Part shown: one piece after another, positions 56,928-64,000 of the stretch
Numbering within the stretch: the stretch's first letter is position 1
Layout: every line of letters starts with the position of its first letter
DNA from: Paenibacillus sp. TCA20
Lineage (GTDB): Bacteria; Bacillota; Bacilli; Paenibacillales; Paenibacillaceae
DNA length: 64,000 bases
NCBI RefSeq assembly: GCF_000732325.1
Contig: NZ_BBIW01000008.1
Span: 1-64,000, forward strand
Reading direction: 5' to 3'
The notes under the pieces: model-generated
What the model saw: the letters and a program-made list of their open reading frames with translations, nothing else
The model's database searches: none
Told to the model about the DNA's origin: nothing
Position numbers and translations under genes: made by a program

Positions 56928-58751
56928 ATGAAATGGACCTCTTATTTCCGCACGGTGCAGGCGAAGCTGATCATTGTATATGTGCTGCTTATTCTGGTGG
57001 CAATGCAGCTGATCGGGGTTTATTTTGTCAGTGCCATGAAGACCTCCCTCACGAGCAATTTCACAGAGGATTTGCATGCGCGAGCCGAAATGCTGTCTGT
57101 TCTGGTTGCTGAAGCGCTGGTTACAGGTGACAGTGAGGGAGAAGAGGACAGCACAGAGAATCTGGGCACGCTCGTCAACAATCTCTTTAACATCAACGGA
57201 GCCGAGATTCAGGTACTGGATGCAAGCGGACGGGTGCTGACGACGACGCTCAGCTCACATAATGATTATATCGGACGTAAGAATACGCAGACGGTGGTAA
57301 GCCGTGCGCTGCAAGGAATCCGTGATAATGAAGAAAACATTATTGATGAAGACAATGTCCGCAAAAAAGTCGTGGCTAAGCCCGTTTCGTCTGGGGGCAA
57401 AATCGTAGGTGCCGTGTATATCGCAGCATCGATGAATGAGCTGTATACGACGATGGAGCGGATTAATAACATATTTATCTCTGGGGTGCTGATCGCACTT
57501 GGCCTGACAGCTGTACTGGGCGTCATTCTGTCACACACCATCACGGCCCCTATCAAGGAGCTTACACGCAAGGCTAACGCTGTGGCAGAAGGCGATTTCA
57601 GCACCAAGATGCCTGTGCTCGGCAAGGATGAGATCGGACAGCTGAGCAGCACCTTTAACTATATGACGAGCCAGCTCAGAACGGCACTGTCCGAGAATGA
57701 AGAGGAGAAGGACAAGCTGTCTTCCATTCTGGCCAATATGAGTGACGGCGTAATCGCCATCGATGAGCTCGGCCGGATTATTCTGGTCAACAAACGGGCG
57801 AGCATGATGCTGGGCCGGGATGAGGCTGCGATGAGCGGCAGGCATTTTGCTGTCGTGCTCGGGCTTGAGGTTGAAGAAGCAGAGACGATGCTGAGCGGCA
57901 TTACCGCGTCAACACTGCTTCAAATCCAGCCGTCCGGTCAGAACGATTCGGTGGTGATTCGGGTCACCTTCACACCGGTGCAGCGGCGAGATCAAGAGCG
58001 AACTGGAGCTATTATCGTGCTGCAGGATGTCACCGAGCAGGAGGAGCTGGAAGCCTCAAGGCGAGAATTCGTGGCCAATGTATCTCATGAGCTGCGGACA
58101 CCGCTGACGACGATTAAGAGCTACGCAGAAGCGCTGGATGACGGAGCCATTGAGGATCCAGAGCTCGGAGGACGATTTGTTGGAGTTATTCAAAATGAAA
58201 CCGAGCGTATGATTCGGCTTGTCACCGACCTGCTACATTTGTCCCGGCTTGATTCCAATGAAGCACCGCTGCGGAAGCAGCCGACCGTGATTATGGATGT
58301 GCTCGACGAGGTAGCCGACCGGTTCTCCTTCCAAATGCAGCAGAAGTATATGAATGTGGCGGTCATCGTGGACCAGGATGTACCGGAGGTGCCGCTGGAC
58401 CGGGATCAGATCGACCAGCTGCTGGACAATCTGGTGTCCAATGCGCTGAAGTACTCGCATGAAGGAGGCAGCGTTACTTTATCCGCTACTCATATGGGAG
58501 ATACGGTCGCTATATCCGTGGAAGATACCGGAATCGGCATACCGAAGAAGGATATCGACCGTATTTTTGAACGCTTCTATCGGGTTGAGAAAGGGAGATC
58601 GCGCAGCATGGGTGGAACGGGTCTTGGACTATCTATTGCACGTGAGATCGTCAAAGCCCATGGGGGAGACATTGAGCTGGAATCGGAGCTGGGCAGAGGG
58701 ACGAAGGTCACCTTTACACTTCCGCTGGAGCAGGAAGGGAGTGAGCTGTAG
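56928..58751 (+). CDS. walK: Sensor histidine kinase WalK (YycG)
   Basis: A 607-aa membrane sensor: first membrane segment ~12-32, extracellular domain ~35-180, second segment ~185-205, HAMP (HTITAPIKELTRKANAVAEGDF), PAS (about 270-370), dimerisation domain with His387 in VSHELRTPLTTI, and catalytic ATPase with the N box NLVSNALKYS, G1 VEDTGIGIP and G2 GGTGLGLSI. It phosphorylates WalR in response to wall status. It starts exactly after the walR stop; yycH starts exactly after its own stop. Confidence 0.97.
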   Translation: MKWTSYFRTVQAKLIIVYVLLILVAMQLIGVYFVSAMKTSLTSNFTEDLHARAEMLSVLVAEALVTGDSEGEEDSTENLGTLVNNLFNINGAEIQVLDASGRVLTTTLSSHNDYIGRKNTQTVVSRALQGIRDNEENIIDEDNVRKKVVAKPVSSGGKIVGAVYIAASMNELYTTMERINNIFISGVLIALGLTAVLGVILSHTITAPIKELTRKANAVAEGDFSTKMPVLGKDEIGQLSSTFNYMTSQLRTALSENEEEKDKLSSILANMSDGVIAIDELGRIILVNKRASMMLGRDEAAMSGRHFAVVLGLEVEEAETMLSGITASTLLQIQPSGQNDSVVIRVTFTPVQRRDQERTGAIIVLQDVTEQEELEASRREFVANVSHELRTPLTTIKSYAEALDDGAIEDPELGGRFVGVIQNETERMIRLVTDLLHLSRLDSNEAPLRKQPTVIMDVLDEVADRFSFQMQQKYMNVAVIVDQDVPEVPLDRDQIDQLLDNLVSNALKYSHEGGSVTLSATHMGDTVAISVEDTGIGIPKKDIDRIFERFYRVEKGRSRSMGGTGLGLSIAREIVKAHGGDIELESELGRGTKVTFTLPLEQEGSEL

Positions 58752-60032
58752 ATGAAGGAAAGATTCAAGACGATCGTGCTCGCGATCTTGATCACCGCAA
58801 GCTTGTTCCAGAGCTATTTTCTCATCTATCGGCTGCCGGGCAGCTATTCGGTTGTTACGAGCGAATCCAATTACATCAAGACCGAGAATATGGGTCAGGA
58901 GCAGCGAATCGAGAACTTAATCTTCCCTGATCATATGGTGATTCACATGGGTGAAGACCGGCATACACTCTTCTATCCGGAATCGACCTTCTATCAGCTG
59001 ATCTACTCGCGTCTAGCGGGGCGCAGCTTCGGAGAATTCCAAAGACAGAGTGTGAGCTCGGAGAACTGGAATGAGCTGAAGAAAGAGAATCCGGGAATTG
59101 AGCTGTCTTTTGACGGGGGAATGCCGGTTGCGCTGCTGCAAAGAGTGATGCAGCTCGGCAGTGATCCATTATTTGAAGCCGAGACGATCAATAAAATATG
59201 GATATATACAGACAGTGATGACAAGGCACGTGCCTTGTTCTTTAGTTCACAGGGCGATGTGGTGTATGAAGCTGCCGATGTGGATCTTACAGTGCAGGAT
59301 ATCAAGCAGCATGTTGACTTTGGAGCAGGCTGGACTCCTTATAGGCTGACCAGTGAAGGATATTATCTTCCGGAGGAAGCGCTGGAGATGGTTCAGGTCG
59401 AGCTGGGTACCCAGCAGTACACGGTGGAGCAGATGCAGCGAAGCCTATTCTTCGATCCCAGCATGACACGGAACATCCAGGAGAAGGATGGATCTGAAAT
59501 CTATACGGACAGCAAGCGCAGTCTGCAGGTGAACTTTAATCAGCGCTGGATCAGCTATAATGATCCGGCAGCCGTGCAGGCGAGTGAGGGCGATCGGACG
59601 AAGGATACCCTTGCGGCAATTGATTTTGTTAATCAGCATGGGGCGTTCAATGGTACGTCCCGGATGGAAATTGATTCCGACGGAGACAGCACGGAGGTCC
59701 ATCTGTTCCCCTATTACGAGAGTTATCCGGTGCTCGATCTGCCGGAGTACGGATATGAGCATATGCGACTCGAGGTTCAGAAGGAGCTCGTATCCACGTA
59801 TGAGCGTTCACTGCTGTATCTTGATGAAGCTGAAGAGATCAGCAAGGAGATGGTACAGCTTCCTTTTGGGGAAGAGCTGGCTGAACAGATCAAGGCGGCA
59901 GCAGGAGACCAGCAGGTTATCCGGCTGAATCCAGCTTATCAGCCGGTCGTTTCAGAGTCCGGCATGAAGCTGGTTCCAGTATGGGAAATCACGCTGGCCA
60001 GCGGTCAGGTGAGTACTATTCCATCTTCTTGA
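58752..60032 (+). CDS. yycH: WalK accessory protein YycH
   Basis: A 426-aa membrane-anchored protein with one N-terminal segment (residues ~7-27, TIVLAILITASLFQSYFLIY) and a large extracellular domain, matching the YycH family, which together with YycI adjusts WalK activity at the membrane. It starts exactly after the walK stop; the ribosome site is inside walK (GGAAGGGAGTGAG). Sequence conservation is low in this family; the assignment relies on topology, length and position. Confidence 0.92.
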   Translation: MKERFKTIVLAILITASLFQSYFLIYRLPGSYSVVTSESNYIKTENMGQEQRIENLIFPDHMVIHMGEDRHTLFYPESTFYQLIYSRLAGRSFGEFQRQSVSSENWNELKKENPGIELSFDGGMPVALLQRVMQLGSDPLFEAETINKIWIYTDSDDKARALFFSSQGDVVYEAADVDLTVQDIKQHVDFGAGWTPYRLTSEGYYLPEEALEMVQVELGTQQYTVEQMQRSLFFDPSMTRNIQEKDGSEIYTDSKRSLQVNFNQRWISYNDPAAVQASEGDRTKDTLAAIDFVNQHGAFNGTSRMEIDSDGDSTEVHLFPYYESYPVLDLPEYGYEHMRLEVQKELVSTYERSLLYLDEAEEISKEMVQLPFGEELAEQIKAAAGDQQVIRLNPAYQPVVSESGMKLVPVWEITLASGQVSTIPSS

Positions 60033-60092
60033 TGCGCTTCTACTACCCTGGACTTGTGCTGTCAAAGGTCTATAATGAAATGAGGTGAGGAA

Positions 60093-60833
60093 ATGGATTG
60101 GGGCCGTGCTAAGAATGTGTTAATCTATGCTTTTTTGCTGCTGAATCTGGTACTCGGATATCAGCTCTGGATGGATGCGCGGGAATCTGCAGGCTCAAGT
60201 CTGGACTTCACCTCGCTGGGAGAGAGCACACAGCGGCTCATGGAAGAGAAGGGAATCGAAATTCTCGCTCCCATTCCAAGTGAAACACCTGCCATGCCCA
60301 AGCTAACCTATCGGTATGTGAATGGAAGCAAGGCAGCCAAACCGATTCAGCTGGAAGAGCCGATTGACAGCAAGCTGATCTTCTCTGAGCAGGAGATGGA
60401 AGCCGCGCTGCAGCCATATATTCCGAACATTGCGGAATATAAGCTTGATCCGCTGGCCAATCCGGACGTGCTCGATCGTTTCATCCTGCATCCGCTGGCT
60501 GAACAGAAGTGGCCATTGTTTCATGTGGACCTAGCGCTGTATTATTCCAATCAAAAAATAACGGCTTATGAGCTGTCACCAATTGAAATGTCGACATTTG
60601 AAGAAGAACAACAGGTGCTTCCGGCTTCGAAGGCGCTTGGCACATTGGTTGAACTATTCTTGCCCGATGAAGCCGTCGTTCAGGATATTGAACTCGGATA
60701 TTATGGGGAGGAGTTCAACTCGGACAGCCAGGTCGCAGCCCCTGCGTGGCGATTCGTGCTCGAGAGCGGGCAGCAGTATTATGTGCAGGGCATCAGCGGA
60801 GAGGTTATTAGTCCGAAGTCAGATAAACCGTAA
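60093..60833 (+). CDS. yycI: WalK accessory protein YycI
   Basis: A 246-aa protein with one N-terminal membrane segment (residues ~7-25, KNVLIYAFLLLNLVLGYQLW; the first residues MDWGRAK are the family start) and an extracellular domain ending in WRFVLESGQQYYVQGISGEVI. YycI forms a complex with YycH and WalK. ATGAGGTGAGGAA precedes ATG. A 60-bp gap separates it from yycH. Confidence 0.92.
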   Translation: MDWGRAKNVLIYAFLLLNLVLGYQLWMDARESAGSSLDFTSLGESTQRLMEEKGIEILAPIPSETPAMPKLTYRYVNGSKAAKPIQLEEPIDSKLIFSEQEMEAALQPYIPNIAEYKLDPLANPDVLDRFILHPLAEQKWPLFHVDLALYYSNQKITAYELSPIEMSTFEEEQQVLPASKALGTLVELFLPDEAVVQDIELGYYGEEFNSDSQVAAPAWRFVLESGQQYYVQGISGEVISPKSDKP

Positions 60834-60846
60834 GGAGTTTTAAGCT

Positions 60847-61653
60847 ATGGGGATCGCTTTTACCGTATTATCGAGCGGTTCGACAGGCAATGCGACTGTC
60901 GTGCGTAATGATGATACAGCTTTATTAATAGATGCTGGCCTGAGTGCCAAACGAATAGACGAGCTGCTGCTTGAACGGGACATGCTTGGGTCTCAGCTGG
61001 ACGGAATCTTGGTAACGCATGAGCATTCCGACCACATTCGAGGACTAGGCGCAGTGGCACGCAAATATAATTTACCGATCTATGCAAACACGAATACTTG
61101 GAAGGCCATGCACAAGGCACTTGGTAAAATTCCGGAGGAGAACATCAGGATCATGGAGAGTGGAGAGGTTCGTGAGTTTGATTCACTCCGTGTGGAGTCC
61201 TTCGGGATCTCTCATGATGCAGCCGAGCCGGTGGGTTATTCATTTTATGATGGCAAGGAGAAGCTGAGTGTAGCCACCGATCTCGGTTACATGAGCGATA
61301 AGGTTAGGCTGGCGATATCGGATGCAGATGTGCTCGTGCTGGAATCCAATCACGACATTGATATGCTTCGGATGGGACGGTACCCGTGGAATACGAAGCG
61401 CCGTATCATGAGTGATCTGGGACACTTGTCTAACGAAGCGGCAGGAGCAGCACTCAGTGAGCTGTTGAACGGCCGAACCAAACGAGCGTATTTAGCACAT
61501 TTGAGCCGCGATCATAATATGATGGAGCTGGCGAAGTTGACCGTTCGCGGTGCGATGGAAGACCGGGGCTGCTTCTACAAGGACAGCGAATTTCAGCTGT
61601 GCGAGACGTATTATGATCGGCCTACACCATGGGATAAGGTGGGCTCTCCATAA
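60847..61653 (+). CDS. walJ: Metallo-beta-lactamase-fold protein WalJ (YycJ)
   Basis: A 268-aa metallo-hydrolase: FTVLSSGSTGNATVV at the start, metal motif THEHSDHIRGLG (HxHxDH), then SHDAAEPVGY, SVATDLGYMS (Asp ligand) and LAHLSRDHN. Members near walRK are proposed exonucleases that link replication with cell division. AAGGAGTTTTAAGCT precedes ATG. Its last 32 bases overlap a small gene on the opposite strand. Confidence 0.95.
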   Translation: MGIAFTVLSSGSTGNATVVRNDDTALLIDAGLSAKRIDELLLERDMLGSQLDGILVTHEHSDHIRGLGAVARKYNLPIYANTNTWKAMHKALGKIPEENIRIMESGEVREFDSLRVESFGISHDAAEPVGYSFYDGKEKLSVATDLGYMSDKVRLAISDADVLVLESNHDIDMLRMGRYPWNTKRRIMSDLGHLSNEAAGAALSELLNGRTKRAYLAHLSRDHNMMELAKLTVRGAMEDRGCFYKDSEFQLCETYYDRPTPWDKVGSP

Positions 61654-61828
61654 AGCTGTCGAGCTCGGCTGCTTTTTTCTCCACCTCTTCACGGGTAAGG
61701 ATATTCTTCTCAACGAGCAGCTCGATCATTACACTGAGGGCGAGGGTATTGCGGTAATGTTCTTCCTTCAGATCAGCCAGCTTGGCTGCCATTTGGATCT
61801 CTTCCATTGCAGAGTAGACACGATTCAT
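61622..61828 (-). CDS. Small conserved-looking protein, function unknown
   Basis: A 68-aa, mainly helical, charged protein: MNRVYSAMEEIQMAAKLADLKEEHYRNTLALSVMIELLVEKNILTREEVEKKAAELDSFMESPPYPMV. Not assigned to a named family. GAAGGAGGTCTACAC before ATG 61828 is an almost perfect ribosome site, which together with the clean helical pattern makes it a real gene. In-frame codons upstream to 61900 have no ribosome site. It converges on walJ and overlaps it by 32 bases. Confidence 0.8.
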   Translation of the reverse strand: MNRVYSAMEEIQMAAKLADLKEEHYRNTLALSVMIELLVEKNILTREEVEKKAAELDSFMESPPYPMV

Positions 61829-62258
61829 GTGTAGACCTCCTTCTATTAATCTATTTAATTCGGCTTGTATTCTATTGTAGTCAGGAGAGCATAGAATCAT
61901 TCCTGTTTTTTCCTCTGTAACGAAATATAGAGCCGTGGTATGCTAAAAAAGCTGTTTAAATCGTATGTTATACTGCTTAAATCTTCTAATTTTTGGTGAA
62001 ATGAAGGTATATGTTTATCGTGTTTGGGATGATGCAGGCAGTGTTTGGAAAAAGTGATTAGAAACTTTTTATACCAATGAAGTGTCTTATATAGTGAGGA
62101 TTAATCGTTGTCCTAATTAAGGGATGGTGATGAAGCCCATGTTCAGGATACTTACAGTAGGATAAGAATATTTATGTTTTGATATATAACAAAGTAACAA
62201 GTGTTAAGGCGAGCAGAATAGGTCTTGATGCGTAGTGATACGAAGGGGAGAGGATTTA
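61829..62258 (+). other. Upstream region of htrA
   Basis: 430 bp divergent intergenic DNA, AT-rich. A -10-like TATACT (61969-61974) lacks a good -35. I saw no coding frame and no recognised regulator site; the GTG at 62235 is an upstream in-frame codon of htrA without a proper ribosome site. Confidence 0.35.
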
Positions 62259-63503
62259 ATGGGTTTGTTTGATGACGAATTTTATTCCACCAAAGTATCG
62301 AAACGGACCGGAAAATCATTAGGGCGGGTAAGGTTCAGCCGTAAGAAATTCTGGCCAAAAACAGTAAGCAGTACATCAGGGTCCTCCTCTCTTTCCATGC
62401 TTCAAGTAGCCATTATTAGCTCGGTGATTAGTGCAGTTGTCTCTGTCGGTCTATTTGCACTCGTTGTGATGCCAGGGGATGCTCAGACGGCTTTCTCCGG
62501 GACCTCACTCAAAACAGCGCAAGGTGACCCGTATGAACGCATTATTACTGCCGGTGACAAGGTAAGGCCTGCCGTGGTCAGTATTGTCAGCCATCGTGAG
62601 ATCGACGGCTCCCGCATAGAGGATGCAGCTCTGGGATCAGGAGTCATCTTTAAGATAGAAGGCGATACCGCCTATATCATGACCAATCATCATGTTGTGG
62701 ACAGTGGAGATAATCTGGAGGCTGTTACTGTGGATGGGGTATCCAAGGAGGCAAAGCTCATCGGCAAGGACCGAATCAGCGATATAGCCGTACTGTCCAT
62801 TGACAGCAAAGGTATCAATACAACGGTTGAGATCGGTGACTCGAAGCAGATTCGCCGGGGAGAAACCGTACTTGCGATCGGTAATCCGCTGGGGCTTGGC
62901 GGTACGATGACTTCGGGGATTGTAAGCTATACGAACCGAATGATCCCTGTATCGATTAACCAGGACGGAGTATATGACTGGGAGCAGAATGTTATTCAGA
63001 CCGATGCTGCCATCAATGAGGGCAACAGCGGCGGAGCGCTGATTAATATGCAGGGCGAGCTGATTGGGATCAATACGATGAAGATTGCAGACATGGGTGT
63101 CGAAGGCTTAGGCTTTGCGATTCCGACGGAAGATGTGATGAAGATTGTGACCGATTTGATGGAGGATGGCAAAGTATCGAGACCCTTCCTCGGCGTGTAC
63201 ACGATAGATCTGTCGAGCTCCTATGCACCGCTTGACGAGGAGCAGCGCAAGGAGCTGAAGCTGCCTGATTCGGTAGAGGAAGGCGCTCTTGTACTGGAGT
63301 CATCCGGACCAGCGGGCGAAGCGGGGCTGAAGCTGAATGATGTCATCGTTGAATTTGACGGCGAGCCGATCCAATCGACGATGGATGTGCGAAAGTACCT
63401 GTACGATAAGAAGAAGATCGGGGATGAGATGGACATCTCTTATTACCGGGATGGGAAGCTGAAGGAAGCAACGGTGAAGCTGACCGATAAGCCGGTGGAA
63501 TGA
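62259..63503 (+). CDS. htrA: Membrane-anchored HtrA-type serine protease
   Basis: A 414-aa protease: basic cytoplasmic N-terminus (1-45), one membrane segment (~50-71), a trypsin-like domain with His145 (MTNHHVV), Asp175 (RISDIAVL) and Ser257 (EGNSGGAL), then one PDZ domain (~300-405: EEGALVLESSGPAGEAGLKLNDVIVEFDGEPI). It degrades or refolds damaged proteins outside the membrane. In B. subtilis the matching gene (htrC/yycK) also follows walJ. GGGGAGAGGATTTA precedes ATG 62259. Confidence 0.95.
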   Translation: MGLFDDEFYSTKVSKRTGKSLGRVRFSRKKFWPKTVSSTSGSSSLSMLQVAIISSVISAVVSVGLFALVVMPGDAQTAFSGTSLKTAQGDPYERIITAGDKVRPAVVSIVSHREIDGSRIEDAALGSGVIFKIEGDTAYIMTNHHVVDSGDNLEAVTVDGVSKEAKLIGKDRISDIAVLSIDSKGINTTVEIGDSKQIRRGETVLAIGNPLGLGGTMTSGIVSYTNRMIPVSINQDGVYDWEQNVIQTDAAINEGNSGGALINMQGELIGINTMKIADMGVEGLGFAIPTEDVMKIVTDLMEDGKVSRPFLGVYTIDLSSSYAPLDEEQRKELKLPDSVEEGALVLESSGPAGEAGLKLNDVIVEFDGEPIQSTMDVRKYLYDKKKIGDEMDISYYRDGKLKEATVKLTDKPVE

Positions 63504-63562
63504 TATTGGAATGAGTGGTGAGAGTAGAAGCTTAGACAGCTTGCTCCTCACCATTCGCTGAA

Positions 63563-63592
63563 GTTCGACATGATGATGTCGGACGTTTTTTT
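63563..63592 (+). terminator. htrA terminator
   Basis: GTTCGACAT, loop GATG, ATGTCGGAC (one T-G pair) followed by G and seven T. Confidence 0.9.
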
Positions 63593-63658
63593 ATGTGGAT
63601 CAAGATGTGAAGTCTCATAAGAATTGAATGAAGCTGCCTAGGTTGAGCTGCAGCTGGT

Positions 63659-64000
63659 TTAGTGGTAGACGACGAAGGCAGTAACGGTGTAAGCAGTACT
63701 GAAGATACATAGTGACAATGAGCGTATATACTCTCTTGAGGGTCGATTGAGTTTCCATTCTCTAAACGTATTATAGGCATGAATCAGGGTAAACGCGAAA
63801 AATAGTAAGGCATTTGGCTGTTCCATGATATACACGCTAACCATGACAAGAGCCATCGAAATTATCGCACTTGCGATATCTATCCTCTTCAAGGCGGTTG
63901 TTTTCTCTATAGGCTCAAATCTTTCTACTTCAAAGCTCCAGGAGAACAGAAAATAATACAGCGCATTTAGAATAAAGAACGTAACTATCAAGAGAGAATT
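63659..64000 (-). CDS. Membrane protein, 3' part (DUF4181-like), partial
   Basis: A reverse-strand frame open to the right edge of the window, at least 110 aa. It has three to four hydrophobic segments (FFILNALYYFLFSW, IASAIISMALVMVSVYI, ALLFFAFTLIHAY, LCIFSTAYTVTAFVVY) with a charged REWKLNRPSREYI between the last two. That pattern is similar to the C-terminal half of DUF4181 membrane proteins. The start codon is probably outside the window; a TTG at 63991 is possible. Function unknown. Confidence 0.55.
   Translation of the reverse strand, partial: NSLLIVTFFILNALYYFLFSWSFEVERFEPIEKTTALKRIDIASAIISMALVMVSVYIMEQPNALLFFAFTLIHAYNTFREWKLNRPSREYIRSLSLCIFSTAYTVTAFVVYH

Overview
The window is a stretch of a low-to-moderate GC Gram-positive chromosome centred on the replication origin. 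Gene order, RpmH/RnpA/DnaA/GyrA sequences, strong AAGGAGG-type ribosome binding sites, spore-related genes (yyaC, yheC/D-like, yjzC) and the walRK cluster point to an endospore former of the Paenibacillus type; the species cannot be fixed from the sequence alone.

Left arm (1-12.2 kb), transcribed leftwards: the 5' end of a 16S rRNA gene with two promoters, an HD-GYP protein with a changed HD motif, gyrA, a frameshifted ATP-grasp gene (opposite strand), gyrB, remB, recF, yaaA, dnaN and dnaA. The origin is in two parts: a DnaA-trio/AT-rich unwinding element between dnaA and dnaN (about 10.70-10.80 kb) and a DnaA-box cluster upstream of dnaA (12.26-12.63 kb). A gluconate operon (gntR-gntP-gntK, 12.78-16.73 kb) lies between dnaA and rpmH, two genes that are neighbours in Bacillus subtilis; further DnaA boxes occur on its far side (16.95-17.02 kb).

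Right arm (17-34 kb), transcribed mostly rightwards: rpmH-rnpA-yidC-jag, mnmE-mnmG-rsmG, noc, parA-parB with two parS sites (one forming the rsmG terminator, one inside parB), a class V aminotransferase, DUF4446, yyaC (reverse strand), DUF3343, an MscS channel, DUF951, tRNA-Ser(CGA), yjzC (reverse strand), rpsF-ssb-rpsR and an M15 cell-wall peptidase.

Accessory block (34.4-45.8 kb): a long non-coding leader, a five-gene oligopeptide ABC transporter (oppABCDF-like), a DD-carboxypeptidase, a 10-bp tandem repeat, a 14-TM-type MFS exporter and a LytR-CpsA-Psr protein.

Conserved block (45.9-64 kb): CBS protein, MazG-like protein, yybS, gdpP (c-di-AMP phosphodiesterase), rplI, replicative helicase, purA with two PurBoxes, an unidentified Ser/Thr/acid-rich membrane protein, a LysM-G5-M23 peptidase, walR-walK-yycH-yycI-walJ, a small reverse-strand gene, htrA and the end of a membrane protein gene. 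Overall the window joins replication initiation, chromosome segregation, tRNA modification and cell-wall control. No phage, insertion sequence or CRISPR array was seen. The least ordinary items are the gluconate operon inside the origin region, a parS site used as a terminator stem, the changed HD motif, two apparent single-base frameshifts, and the opp leader with reversed base skew.
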